This document shows, piece after piece, positions 28,047-37,257 of a stretch of DNA of 64,000 nucleotides. Origin of the DNA: Pseudomonas prosekii. GTDB lineage: Bacteria; Pseudomonadota; Gammaproteobacteria; Pseudomonadales; Pseudomonadaceae. Made by a program: the position numbers and the translations under genes. Below the pieces are notes generated by a model that made no database searches, had not been told where the DNA came from, and saw only the letters and a program-made list of their open reading frames with translations. Positions within the stretch are counted from its first letter, which is position 1. Each line of letters begins with the position of its first letter. Where the stretch lies: positions 3,325,001 to 3,389,000 of the forward strand of contig NZ_LT629762.1 in the NCBI RefSeq assembly GCF_900105155.1, written 5' to 3'.

Positions 28047-28784
28047 ATGCCGCGATTGCATCGAGCCTTTGCTTTGATTGGATTGCTGTTGCTGACTCAG
28101 AACGCGGCGGCGGAAAAGCTGCGTTTGGTGGCCGATAACTGGCCGCCGTTCACCGATGCCACGTTGATCAACGGCGGCCTGGCTACCGACATCGTCAGCA
28201 CCGCGCTGGCCCGCGCCGGGTATGCCAGCGAGTTCGAGCAAGTGCCGTGGGCGCGGGCGTTGCTGGGTGTGGGCGAGGGCCGCTACGACGTGTTGGTCAA
28301 CGCCTGGTACAACGACGAGCGGACCCAACTTGGGCAGTTTTCCGCCGAATACCTGCTCAACCGCGTGCGCTTCATCAAGCGCAGAGACGCGCCCATCGAA
28401 TACAACAATTTGCAGCAATTGCACACGTACCCGATTGCGGTGGTGCGCGGTTACGCCTATTCGCCGGAATTCGATGACGACGCCGCGTTGCAGAAAATCC
28501 CTGTGCATAACTTCGCCATGGCCGTGCGCATGCTCGCCGCGGACCGGGTGCAACTGACGCTGGAAGATGAGTTCGTCGCGCGCTATTACCTGTCGCGCGA
28601 ATCGGTGAAGGTGCGCAACTCGGTGGAGTTTCTGCCCAAGCCGTTGAGTGAGAACAGCCTGCATATTCTGGTCAGCCTGAAGAACCCCAGGCATCAGCAG
28701 ATCGTTGCCGGGTTTGATCGGGAGATTGCAGCGATGAAGGCGGATGGCAGTTATGAGCGATTGATGAAGCAGCATGGGATGTGA
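28047..28784 (+). CDS. periplasmic substrate-binding protein (SBP_bac_3 family)
   Basis: A 245-residue exported protein with a signal peptide ending at about NAAAEK, followed by the LRLVADNWPPFTD opening and SYERLMKQHG ending typical of polar amino-acid-type binding proteins. No permease or ATPase lies next to it, so it is either an orphan receptor or serves a distant transporter; in pseudomonads many such solo proteins exist. The ligand is not deducible. Confidence 0.8.
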   Translation: MPRLHRAFALIGLLLLTQNAAAEKLRLVADNWPPFTDATLINGGLATDIVSTALARAGYASEFEQVPWARALLGVGEGRYDVLVNAWYNDERTQLGQFSAEYLLNRVRFIKRRDAPIEYNNLQQLHTYPIAVVRGYAYSPEFDDDAALQKIPVHNFAMAVRMLAADRVQLTLEDEFVARYYLSRESVKVRNSVEFLPKPLSENSLHILVSLKNPRHQQIVAGFDREIAAMKADGSYERLMKQHGM

Positions 28785-28846
28785 AGGGCTGCGGCAAGTT
28801 CTGAGCGGCGAGCCGCAAGTTGCTCGGCGGTGTTGCGGATGACGCC

Positions 28847-28914
28847 TTCGCGGGCAAGCCTCGCTCCTACATTGGAAATGCGTTTCCCTTGTAGGAGCGA
28901 GGCTTGCCCGCGAA
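28847..28914. repeat. REP pair (inverted)
   Basis: Inverted TTCGCGGGCAAGCCTCGCTCCTAC motifs between convergent genes. Confidence 0.87.
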
Positions 28915-28939
28915 GAGGCCCGCCCAGCCACTGCAAATC

Positions 28940-31123
28940 TCAATCCTGGCGGGTGTCCTTGATCAAATGCGCCGCCAACGTGCGCAACGGCCCCAACTGC
29001 CGGCAGATCAGCGCCAGTTGCGTCTGCACCAATCGCTGCCCTTCATCAATCTCGTCCGGCATCTGCTCCAGCGCATTGGCCAGCGCTTCTTCTTCATCGC
29101 TCTGAATCGCAATCGGCGTTTTGCTCGCCAGCCCTTGGGCGATTTCGTCGATGCTCGCGGCCAGGCTCACGCCGGCGCCGTCGATCAAATGCTCGCGCAC
29201 GTCCGGCGGCAACTGCGTTTCGCGGTGCGCGCCGAGGCCTGACAAGTAACTCAGCAGCGTGTGCGACAACACCAGAAAACGGAAACCGACGTCCGCTTCC
29301 TTCCGGAAATGCCCCGGCTCCATCAGCATGTTCGCCAGCGTGGTCGACAGCGCCGCGTCGGCGTTGTGCGCGTTGCGGCGGGCGAGGCGATAAGCAAGGT
29401 CATCACTTTTGCCGGCGGCGTATTGCTGCATGATCTGGCGCAGGTAAATGCTGTTGCAGGTCAGGGTGTTGGCCAGCACTTTGTTCAGGCGTCGGCCCTG
29501 CCAGTCGGGCAGGAACAGGAACACCGCGAGCCCGGCGATCAGGCTGCCGAGCAAGGTATCGAACAGGCGTGGCAGGAACAGTCCGTAACCGTCGCCGACC
29601 TGATTGAAGCAGAACAGCACCATGATCGTGATCGCAGCGGTGGCCAAGGTGTAGCGCGTGGTGCGGCTGATAAAGAACACCACCCCGGCGGCGATCGCGA
29701 AACACGATTGCACCAGCGGATTGGGGAACAGATCGAACAATGCCCAGGCGATGGTCAGGCCGATCGCCGTGCCGATGATCCGCTGGCCGAGTTTGCGTCG
29801 CGTGGCGCCGTAGTTCGGTTGGCAGACGAACAGCGTGGTGAGGATGATCCAGTAGCCTTGCGATGGGTGAATCAAATGCACCATCGCGTAGCCGATGCTC
29901 AGCGCCAGCGGCAGGCGCAGGGCGTGGCGGAACAGCAACGAGGTCGGCGTCAGTTGCGTGCGCAAGCGCAGCCAGACGTCTTTGAAGTTGCGCGGCGAGC
30001 GGTCGAGCAGGCTGCTGTCGGTGGCGTCGGCGAGAGCGTCGGGGTTGCTCGCGTCGCTGAGCAAACGGTCGAGCGTGCCGAGGTTGGCCGCCAATGCGCG
30101 CAACGAGCGCAGGAGCCCGCGCCACGCCGGGTTGCTTTGCACGCGCAGGTGTTCGAGGGAGGCGTGCAGGTCGCCCAGCGCTTCGGCGAAACTGGCGTCA
30201 TAGACGAACGGCTGGCGCATCTGGATGGATTCGGCGAGCGCCCGGCAGGCCTTGCCTTGCTGGCGCAGCAGGCGTTGACAGCGGAACATCACGTCGCTGT
30301 GAAAGAACGCCTCGGCCAGCGCGTTGTACGGATAGTGCGAAGAGCTGGCGCGTTCATGAATGTCTTGGGCGAGGAAGTACAGTTTGAGGTAACGGCTGAC
30401 TTTCGACCCCGGCCGACCGTTGCCGACCCGGTGCAGGATGATCTCTTTGGCGACGTTCAGCGCCGCGACCACACGCCCGTTTTGCTGCGCCAGTTCGAGG
30501 CGCCGCGCCTCGGTGTCCATCTGCCGGATCGGTTCGAACAGCGATGATTTGAGCTTCAGGTACAGGCCCAATTCGCGGAACAGCCGCGCCAGGCTTTGCT
30601 GCACCGGCTGATTGGAAAACAACGCCTGCCACAGCACCGAGAGCAAGCCGTACCACGCGGCGCCGGCCACCAGCAGCAGCGGCTCGTGCCAGAAATCGGT
30701 GACCGCGCCGCCGCGCTGGTCGACGCCGATCATGGTGTAGACCGCGAGGATCAACGTCGCCGAGGCAATCGCGCCATAGCGTTCGCCGAGGGCGCCGAGC
30801 ATGGTCAGGCCGAAACTGGCCAGCGCCAGGGCGACGATGAAAATGATCGGGTAGGGGAAGAGTAATTCGACCGCCAGCGCGGCGACGCTGAAACACACCA
30901 GCGTCACGGCCAGCGCGTTGAGGCGGCCCTGCCAACTGTCGTCGGTTTCAGCGAGGGCGCTGGCGATGATGCCCAGGAACAACGGGATCAGCAGCGCCAT
31001 TTCGTCCTGATACCAGCACACGGCCATGCTGCCGGTCAGGGCGATGAACACCCGCACGCTGTAGCTGAATTTATCCAGCGCCCAGAGGCGACGCAGAGAC
31101 TGAGTAAAAGAAGTCGATGACAT
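28940..31123 (-). CDS. yccS: YccS/FUSC-family inner membrane protein
   Basis: A 727-residue membrane protein with two bundles of hydrophobic helices, near residues 20-150 and 395-525, each followed by a cytosolic helical domain. This fits the YccS/YhfK (FUSC, aromatic acid exporter-like) layout. Motifs such as VHLIHPSQGYWIILTTLFVCQPNYGATRRKLGQR (residues 410 onwards) are typical. The transported substrate is unknown. Monocistronic, bounded by REP pairs at both ends. Confidence 0.88.
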   Translation of the reverse strand: MSSTSFTQSLRRLWALDKFSYSVRVFIALTGSMAVCWYQDEMALLIPLFLGIIASALAETDDSWQGRLNALAVTLVCFSVAALAVELLFPYPIIFIVALALASFGLTMLGALGERYGAIASATLILAVYTMIGVDQRGGAVTDFWHEPLLLVAGAAWYGLLSVLWQALFSNQPVQQSLARLFRELGLYLKLKSSLFEPIRQMDTEARRLELAQQNGRVVAALNVAKEIILHRVGNGRPGSKVSRYLKLYFLAQDIHERASSSHYPYNALAEAFFHSDVMFRCQRLLRQQGKACRALAESIQMRQPFVYDASFAEALGDLHASLEHLRVQSNPAWRGLLRSLRALAANLGTLDRLLSDASNPDALADATDSSLLDRSPRNFKDVWLRLRTQLTPTSLLFRHALRLPLALSIGYAMVHLIHPSQGYWIILTTLFVCQPNYGATRRKLGQRIIGTAIGLTIAWALFDLFPNPLVQSCFAIAAGVVFFISRTTRYTLATAAITIMVLFCFNQVGDGYGLFLPRLFDTLLGSLIAGLAVFLFLPDWQGRRLNKVLANTLTCNSIYLRQIMQQYAAGKSDDLAYRLARRNAHNADAALSTTLANMLMEPGHFRKEADVGFRFLVLSHTLLSYLSGLGAHRETQLPPDVREHLIDGAGVSLAASIDEIAQGLASKTPIAIQSDEEEALANALEQMPDEIDEGQRLVQTQLALICRQLGPLRTLAAHLIKDTRQD

Positions 31124-31385
31124 GAAGTGCGAAGGCCTTCCGAGGCAATGCCGCTAAATTGAGCCAGTAATGACGTCGACGCAATGGCGCCGATCACATC
31201 TGACAGCAAAATCTGTTCCCTGATATCACAAGCGACCCGCTGTAGGAGTGAGCCTGCTCGCGATGAGGCGTGTCAGTCAGAAATAATTTGCCTGACCCGG
31301 CGCTATCGCGAGCAGGCTCACTCCTACAGGGGCGGTGTGTTGATTGCCAGAGTTTCGATCCGCCGACAATCTGGTGTGGGTGGTA
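31124..31385. other. intergenic region with REP pair at 31240-31328
   Basis: About 260 bp. The central part is an inverted pair of TGTAGGAGTGAGCCTGCTCGCGA motifs. Nothing else is recognised; it separates the yhiN-like gene's 3' end from the yccS start on the same strand. Confidence 0.8.
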
Positions 31386-32564
31386 TCAGACGTACTGCGC
31401 GGCAGCGTAGCCGGAGGCCCAGGCCCATTGGAAGTTGAAGCCGCCGAGGTGGCCGGTGACGTCCAGCACTTCGCCGATGAAGTACAAACCGGGGCTTTTC
31501 AGCGATTCCATGGTTTTCGACGACACTTCGTGCGTATCGACCCCGCCCAGCGTCACTTCCGCCGTGCGATAACCCTCGGTGCCGGCCGGCACGACTTTCC
31601 AGCTCGCGAGTTTTTCCGCGATGTCGGCGATTTCGGCGTGGGTGTACTGCTTCATCGGTTTGGAAACGAACCAGCTGTCCGCCAGCAGGTTGGCCATCTT
31701 CTTGGTGAAGATTTCCCCCAGCAGGGTTTTCAACTCGCTGTTCGGCCGTTCGGCTTGCTGCTGTTGCAGCCAGCTCGGCGCGTCGTGGTCCGGCATCAGG
31801 TTGATTTCAACCGTGTCGCCGGATTCCCAGAATGACGAAATCTGCAAAATCGCCGGGCCGCTGAGGCCGCGATGGGTGAACAGAATGTTCTCGCGGAAAC
31901 TCTGCTCGTTGCAGCTCACCAGACAATCCACCGAGGTGCCGGACAGCTCGGTGCAAAGCTCTTTGAGCTGATCGGTGATGGTGAACGGCACCAGCCCGGC
32001 GCGGGTTGGCAGCAATTCGTGGCCGAATTGCTTGGCGACCTGGTAGCCGAAACCGGTGGCGCCGAGTGTCGGGATCGACAAACCGCCGGTGGCGATCACC
32101 AGCGATTCGCAGCTCAACTGGCCGAGCGTGGTGTCCAGCAAGTAACCGCTTGCGGTTTTTTCGATGGTCGAGATCGAGGTGTCGAGGTGCAGGTTGACGC
32201 CGACCTGATCGCATTCGTTGAGGAGCATTTCGAGGATGTCGCTGGATTTGTTATCGCAGAACAACTGGCCGAGTTTTTTCTCGTGGTACGGCACGCCATG
32301 CTTGGCGACCATGCCGATGAAATCCCACTGGGTGTAGCGGGCGAGGGCGGATTTGCAGAAGTGTTCGTTCTGCGAGAGGAAATTGCCCGGCTCGGTGTAC
32401 ATGTTGGTGAAATTGCAGCGGCCACCGCCCGACATGAGGATTTTCTTGCCGGCCTTGTTGGCGTGGTCGAGCAACATCACTTTACGCCCGCGCCCTGCGG
32501 CGGTCAGCGCACACATCAACCCGGCGGCGCCAGCGCCAATGATCACGACTTCGGTAGAGCGCAA
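31386..32564 (-). CDS. YhiN/HI0933-type FAD-dependent oxidoreductase
   Basis: A 392-residue flavoprotein with an N-terminal dinucleotide-binding motif VVIIGAGAAGLMCALTAAGRG, the family motif SGGGRCNFTN (residues about 45-54), and the C-terminal GLYFIGEVLDVTGHLGGFNFQWAWASG that closes around FAD. The HI0933 family is conserved but its reaction is not established. Stands alone between REP elements. Confidence 0.87.
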   Translation of the reverse strand: MRSTEVVIIGAGAAGLMCALTAAGRGRKVMLLDHANKAGKKILMSGGGRCNFTNMYTEPGNFLSQNEHFCKSALARYTQWDFIGMVAKHGVPYHEKKLGQLFCDNKSSDILEMLLNECDQVGVNLHLDTSISTIEKTASGYLLDTTLGQLSCESLVIATGGLSIPTLGATGFGYQVAKQFGHELLPTRAGLVPFTITDQLKELCTELSGTSVDCLVSCNEQSFRENILFTHRGLSGPAILQISSFWESGDTVEINLMPDHDAPSWLQQQQAERPNSELKTLLGEIFTKKMANLLADSWFVSKPMKQYTHAEIADIAEKLASWKVVPAGTEGYRTAEVTLGGVDTHEVSSKTMESLKSPGLYFIGEVLDVTGHLGGFNFQWAWASGYAAAQYV

Positions 32565-32603
32565 AACGGTGTCCTCACACAGATCTCAAAGCTAGCCCGG
32601 ACC

Positions 32604-32679
32604 TTGTAGGAGCGAGGCTTGCCCGCGAAGGGGACCGTGAGGCCGCCAAAAGCTTCGCGGGCAAGCCTCGCTCCTACAG
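32604..32679. repeat. REP pair (inverted)
   Basis: Inverted TTGTAGGAGCGAGGCTTGCCCGCGA motifs between the dbpA 3' end and the yhiN-like gene's start. Confidence 0.87.
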
Positions 32680-32697
32680 GGGGGGGCGGTGGTGTTC

Positions 32698-34083
32698 TTA
32701 CAAAATGCGTACGCGCAACGAACGGCCTTTGATTTTGCCATCGTTCAGGCGTTGCAGGGCTTGCTTGGCAATCCCGCGTTCAACCGCCACAAACGCCTGG
32801 AAATCGAAGATCGCAATCTTGCCCACCTGCGCGCCTGGAATCCCGGCATCGCCGGTCAGGGCGCCAAGGATGTCGCCCGGACGCACTTTGTCTTTGCGCC
32901 CGGCACCGATGCACAGCGTGCTCATCACCGGCAGCAGCGGACCGCCGCCCTGGGAGGTGAGGTTGTCGATCTGATCCCAGTTCAACGGCGACTGCTGCAG
33001 TTTCTCGATGGCTTGGGCGCGGATGGCTTCGGACGGCGCAACCAAGCTGATCGCAATGCCTTTTTCGCCGGCGCGGCCAGTACGGCCCACACGGTGAATG
33101 TGGATTTCCGAATCACGCGCCAGCTCGACGTTGATCACCATGTCCAGCGCATCGATGTCCAGACCGCGCGCGGCGACGTCGGTGGCAACCAGCACCGAAG
33201 TACTGCGGTTAGCGAACATCGCCAATACCTGGTCGCGATCACGCTGTTCCAGATCGCCGTGCAGGCCGACGGCGGAAATGCCTTTGGAGGTCAGGTGATC
33301 AACGGTTTCCTGAACCTGCTGCTTGGTGAAGCAGAAAGCCACGGTGGACGCCGGACGGAAATGGCCAAGCACCTTGGTCACGGCGCTCATGCGTTCTTCC
33401 GGGGAAATTTCGTAGAAACGCTGCTCGATCTGCGTGTCGTCGTGGAACGCCTCGGCTTTGACGATCTGCGGGTTGCGCATGAACTTCGCGGCCAATTGCT
33501 TGATGCCGGTCGGGTAAGTCGCGGAGAACAACAGGGTCTGACGGCGCTCCGGGGTCTGCGCGATGATTTCTTCGATGGAATCGTAGAAACCCATGTCGAG
33601 CATGCGATCCGCTTCGTCGAGGATCAGCGTGTTGAGGCCATGCAGGATCAGCGAACCTTTGCGCAAATGTTGCTGAATCCGCCCCGGCGTGCCGACGATG
33701 ATTTGCGCGCCGTGCTCCAGCGAGCCGATCTGCGGGCCGAGGGACACGCCGCCGCACAGGGTCAGAACCTTGATGTTGTCTTCGGCACGGGCCAGACGAC
33801 GGATTTCCTTGGCCACCTGGTCCGCCAGCTCGCGGGTCGGGCAGATGATCAGTGCCTGGCAACCGAAGAAGCGCGGATTGATCGGGTTCAGCAGGCCGAT
33901 GCCGAAAGCAGCCGTCTTGCCGCTGCCGGTCTTGGCTTGGGCGATCAGGTCCATCCCCTTGAGGATCACCGGCAAGCTTTGCGCCTGGATCGGCGTCATC
34001 TGCGCATAACCGAGGGAGTCGAGGTTAGCCAGCATGGCGGCGGACAGCGGCAAAGTATTAAAAGCGGTGGCGATGGTGGTCAC
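32698..34083 (-). CDS. dbpA: ATP-dependent RNA helicase DbpA
   Basis: A 461-residue DEAD-box helicase acting in assembly of the 50S ribosomal subunit. Motifs in order: the Q motif (MTPIQAQSLP), Walker A AKTGSGKT, PTRELA, DEAD, SAT, and HRVGRTGRAG. A C-terminal DbpA RNA-binding domain (LCIGAGRKDKVRPGDILGAL) directs it to hairpin 92 of 23S rRNA. The GTG at 34083 (read M-TTIATAF) is chosen because homologues begin there; a TTG at 34098 is the upstream alternative. Confidence 0.93.
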   Translation of the reverse strand: MTTIATAFNTLPLSAAMLANLDSLGYAQMTPIQAQSLPVILKGMDLIAQAKTGSGKTAAFGIGLLNPINPRFFGCQALIICPTRELADQVAKEIRRLARAEDNIKVLTLCGGVSLGPQIGSLEHGAQIIVGTPGRIQQHLRKGSLILHGLNTLILDEADRMLDMGFYDSIEEIIAQTPERRQTLLFSATYPTGIKQLAAKFMRNPQIVKAEAFHDDTQIEQRFYEISPEERMSAVTKVLGHFRPASTVAFCFTKQQVQETVDHLTSKGISAVGLHGDLEQRDRDQVLAMFANRSTSVLVATDVAARGLDIDALDMVINVELARDSEIHIHRVGRTGRAGEKGIAISLVAPSEAIRAQAIEKLQQSPLNWDQIDNLTSQGGGPLLPVMSTLCIGAGRKDKVRPGDILGALTGDAGIPGAQVGKIAIFDFQAFVAVERGIAKQALQRLNDGKIKGRSLRVRIL

Positions 34084-34165
34084 GGGACGGGCCTGCAAAA
34101 CAAAATGTCGCGCAGTGTATCAGGCCTGCGCGCTGCACCTGCAAATTCTGGACGAGAAGCACGTT

Positions 34166-34266
34166 GTAGCAGCTGCCGAGGCACGAGGCTGCGTCGGGCT
34201 GCGAAGCGGCCCCCGAGGGCGGTCCAGCGGACACGCAACGCAGCCTCGTGCCTCGGCAGCTGCTAC
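34166..34266. repeat. 101-bp palindromic repeat, GTAGCAGCTGCCGAGGCACGAGG type, copy 1
   Basis: The outer arms (GTAGCAGCTGCCGAGGCACG) are exact inverse complements and the middle is GC-rich with smaller inverted repeats. Two further copies lie at 40723 and 60441. This family differs in sequence from the other REP families of the window. Confidence 0.9.
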
Positions 34267-34270
34267 ACGG

Positions 34271-35698
34271 TTAGTGGTCGATGTCGGGTTGGCGGCTGAT
34301 TGCCCGGCGCCCGTCTTCCTTTGACAGCTGCGAGAAGATTGTCGCGGCCAGCATCGCCATGATCCCGACTGTTACAAAAGTCAGCTGGAACGCACCGAGC
34401 ACGGTGTCGACGCCATCGTTGCCGACTTCGGCGGTGAAACCACCGAGCAGCGCCCCGGCGCACGCGACGCCGAGGCTCAGCGACAGTTGCGCGACCACCG
34501 AGAGCAAACTGTTGCCGCTGCTGGCGCTGGCGTCGTCGAGGTCGATCAGGGTCACGGTGTTCATCGCGGTGAATTGCAGCGAGTTGATCGCGCCGAGAAT
34601 CCCTAGCATCGCCAGCAGCAACCAGTACGGCGTCTGCTCGCTGACCAAGCCCATGCTCGCGAGCATCAGGCCCAGCGCCACGGTGTTGCCAGTAAGGATG
34701 ATGCGGTAGCCGAAGCGTTCGATCAGCGGCCGCGCGACCGACTTGGCGACCATCGCCGCAGCGGCCAGCGGCAGCATGCTCATGCCGGCCTGCGACGGCG
34801 AATAACCCAGCGCCACTTGCAGCAGCAAGGGCACCAGAAACGGCAAGGCGCCGCTGCCGAGGCGCGCGAACAGGTTGCCGAGAATGCCCACGGCAAATGT
34901 GCGGGTCCTGAACAGCGACGGCGCGAACAGCGGATTATCGATGTGTCCGGCGCGCAGCCAATATGCCGCCAGACACGCCATGCCGCCGAACAGCAGCAAC
35001 ATCACGCGCAGGTGCGGCAGGTGCAATTCGCCGAGGCCTTCCATGGCAATGGTGATCAGCACCATCGCCGCGCTAAACAGCAAAAAGCCCAGGCTGTCGA
35101 AGCGTGTGCGTTCGCTGCCGCGCAGGTCGGGAATGAACTTCCACACGGCGTAGCAGCCGATGGCGCCGACCGGCAGGTTGATCAGGAAGATCCAGTGCCA
35201 GGTCAGGTATTCGACCATCCAGCCGCCCATGGTCGGGCCGATCAGCGGGCCGAGCAGGCCGGGGATGGTGATGAAACCCATGATCCGCACCAGTTCCGAG
35301 CGCGGGTAGGCTCTGAGCACCACGAGGCGCCCGACCGGCAACATCAGCGCGCCGCCCAGGCCCTGAATGATGCGCGCGCCGATCAACATGCTCAGGGTGC
35401 TCGACAACGCGCAAAGCAATGAGCCGATGCTGAACAGCAGGATCGCGCCGAAGAAGATTTTCTTGGTGCCGAAGCGGTCGGCGATCCAGCCTGAGGCGGG
35501 GATCAGCAACGCGACGGTGAGCATGTAGGCGATGATCACGCCTTGCATGCGCAGCGGGTTTTCCGCCAGGTCCAGCGCCATCGCCGGCAGCGCGGTGTTG
35601 AGAATGGTGCCGTCGAGCGACTGCATGAAGAAAGCAATCGCCACAACCCACGGCAGCCAACGGGCGGTGACAGCGTCAAGAGGCGGGCGGTTGGGCAT
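34271..35698 (-). CDS. MFS multidrug exporter, DHA2 family (MdtD-like)
   Basis: A 475-residue membrane protein with about 14 hydrophobic segments. The N-terminal FMQSLDGTILNTALPAMA motif and the GPTMGGWMVEYLTWHWIFLINLPVG motif C region mark DHA2 drug:H+ antiporters, and the sequence most resembles MdtD. The substrate is unproven. Its stop lies 4 bp from the palindromic repeat that separates it from dbpA. Confidence 0.88.
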   Translation of the reverse strand: MPNRPPLDAVTARWLPWVVAIAFFMQSLDGTILNTALPAMALDLAENPLRMQGVIIAYMLTVALLIPASGWIADRFGTKKIFFGAILLFSIGSLLCALSSTLSMLIGARIIQGLGGALMLPVGRLVVLRAYPRSELVRIMGFITIPGLLGPLIGPTMGGWMVEYLTWHWIFLINLPVGAIGCYAVWKFIPDLRGSERTRFDSLGFLLFSAAMVLITIAMEGLGELHLPHLRVMLLLFGGMACLAAYWLRAGHIDNPLFAPSLFRTRTFAVGILGNLFARLGSGALPFLVPLLLQVALGYSPSQAGMSMLPLAAAAMVAKSVARPLIERFGYRIILTGNTVALGLMLASMGLVSEQTPYWLLLAMLGILGAINSLQFTAMNTVTLIDLDDASASSGNSLLSVVAQLSLSLGVACAGALLGGFTAEVGNDGVDTVLGAFQLTFVTVGIMAMLAATIFSQLSKEDGRRAISRQPDIDH

Positions 35699-35745
35699 GG
35701 GACCTCATTTGATTCGAACAAAAATCCAGCGACTACCGGTGACCC

Positions 35746-35893
35746 CGTGGCGAGGGGGCTTGGCGAAACGTCGCACCGCCCCGTTGGGTTGCGAAGCAGT
35801 CGTAAATCCAGCAAACGCGGTTTGGCCGGTGAACCGCGTTTGCCGATCTGGGGCTGCTTCGCAACCCAACGGGGGCGAGCCCCCTCGCCACAG
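35746..35893. repeat. long GGCGAGGGGGCTTGCCCC-type palindromic repeat
   Basis: Same family as 8319-8450, with outer arms CGTGGCGAGGGGGCTTG and complement and an AAACGCGGTT inner stem. Lies between two minus-strand genes. Confidence 0.87.
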
Positions 35894-35919
35894 GGTTTTC
35901 GGTGTGCCGGGTGGCGGGT

Positions 35920-37257
35920 TTACAGGGTCAAGGTCAATCGCTTGATCAGTGCGCCGGGCAGCAGCGCCGATGCCGTGGCGCGTTGGCTGTAGGTGCTCGC
36001 CGACAGCAGCAGTTCGCGTTCTTCGGTCAGCGCTTCGAGCTGCGAACCAAGCAAGCTGTAGGCGCTGTCATCAAAACGCATGGTGCTGACCGGCGCCTGA
36101 ATCTCGCCGTTCTCGACCCAGAACGTCGCAAACCGGGTCATCCCGGTCATCCGTGCAGCGGGTTGATCCGAGTAGTTCAAGTACCACAGGTTGCTGATGT
36201 ACAGCCCGGTGCCCAACTGCTTGAGGATCTCTGCTTCTGGCAACACGCCGGCCGCCATGTTCAATGCACTTGGCATTTCTCCGCCGCCGGCACCGTTGGC
36301 GGTCAAACCGTATTCGGCGGCACTGCGCGAACCCACCAGTTGCGCGCCAGCCTTGCCGGCGACGATCAACCCCAGATCACTGCGCGGATAACCTTCGCCG
36401 GAAAACGCCGGGCTCAGGGAACCGCTGACCTTTTCGTCCAGCGATACCAGCGGGCTGAACGACTGATCACCGGCATACAACTTCTGCAACGGGCTGCCCT
36501 TGCTGGCAATCGACTGCGCGGAAAAACCGCCCCAGCCGAGCATGCCCATGATCTCTTCCAGCGCCGCCGGGGCGAGGTAAGCGCGGTATTGCCCCGGCGC
36601 CAGAGTGCGCGATGGCCGACCGAGAAACGCTAATTGCTCGCGGGCCTGCTGGAAGCGTTTGGCGAAGCCTTCGCTGCTCCAGTCGTGCCCGGCGTAGCTG
36701 GCTTTCAGCGCCTGGCCGTTTTCATGAAACAGGCTGAAATCGAAGTTGAAGCTGTTGGCCTGATGCCAGCCAAACGCGCCCGAAGAGCTGGCGAAACCAC
36801 GACTGATCGGCCCGGCAGCGTAGAACCCGACCAGGTCCAGACCCTCGGCGGCCTGAGCGATTTCGGCGACCACCTGCTCGGTGTCCGGCAACGGATGGTC
36901 CTGCACATTCTTGCTCTGCCAGCCGTTGTGGTTGAGCAGCAAGTACGGGTCCGCCGGCAGCAACGGCAACGTTTCGCGCAGTTGTTGCAGGCCCTCGGCC
37001 AAGCGCTGCAGGTCAACCTCGGCATCGCCGGACAGGGTGATGTGCAGGTCGGCGTGGCGACCTTCGTTGATCAATTTGAAACCGACACTCGCCTGCTGCA
37101 CTTGCCCGGCCTGACGCACCTTGGCGTGATTGAAACGCACGAAGGACGACGACTCGGCGGCGTAGCTGAGGGTGAATTGTTCCGGCTCGCGAATCGCGTC
37201 GCGCAGCCAGGTGACCAGCGACTTGAACGCATCGGCCTGACTTTTTTCAATGCTCAT
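35920..37257 (-). CDS. TldE/PmbA-family protein (TldD partner)
   Basis: A 445-residue protein of the PmbA/TldE type. TldD/TldE heterodimers are metalloproteases that trim peptides such as microcin precursors and the CcdA antitoxin; the E subunit lacks the metal motif. Indeed no HExxxH is seen here. Its start overlaps the stop of the upstream tldD-like gene by one base, so the pair is co-translated and presumably forms a heterodimer. This is distinct from the canonical single tldD and pmbA loci, which usually lie apart. Confidence 0.85.
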   Translation of the reverse strand: MSIEKSQADAFKSLVTWLRDAIREPEQFTLSYAAESSSFVRFNHAKVRQAGQVQQASVGFKLINEGRHADLHITLSGDAEVDLQRLAEGLQQLRETLPLLPADPYLLLNHNGWQSKNVQDHPLPDTEQVVAEIAQAAEGLDLVGFYAAGPISRGFASSSGAFGWHQANSFNFDFSLFHENGQALKASYAGHDWSSEGFAKRFQQAREQLAFLGRPSRTLAPGQYRAYLAPAALEEIMGMLGWGGFSAQSIASKGSPLQKLYAGDQSFSPLVSLDEKVSGSLSPAFSGEGYPRSDLGLIVAGKAGAQLVGSRSAAEYGLTANGAGGGEMPSALNMAAGVLPEAEILKQLGTGLYISNLWYLNYSDQPAARMTGMTRFATFWVENGEIQAPVSTMRFDDSAYSLLGSQLEALTEERELLLSASTYSQRATASALLPGALIKRLTLTL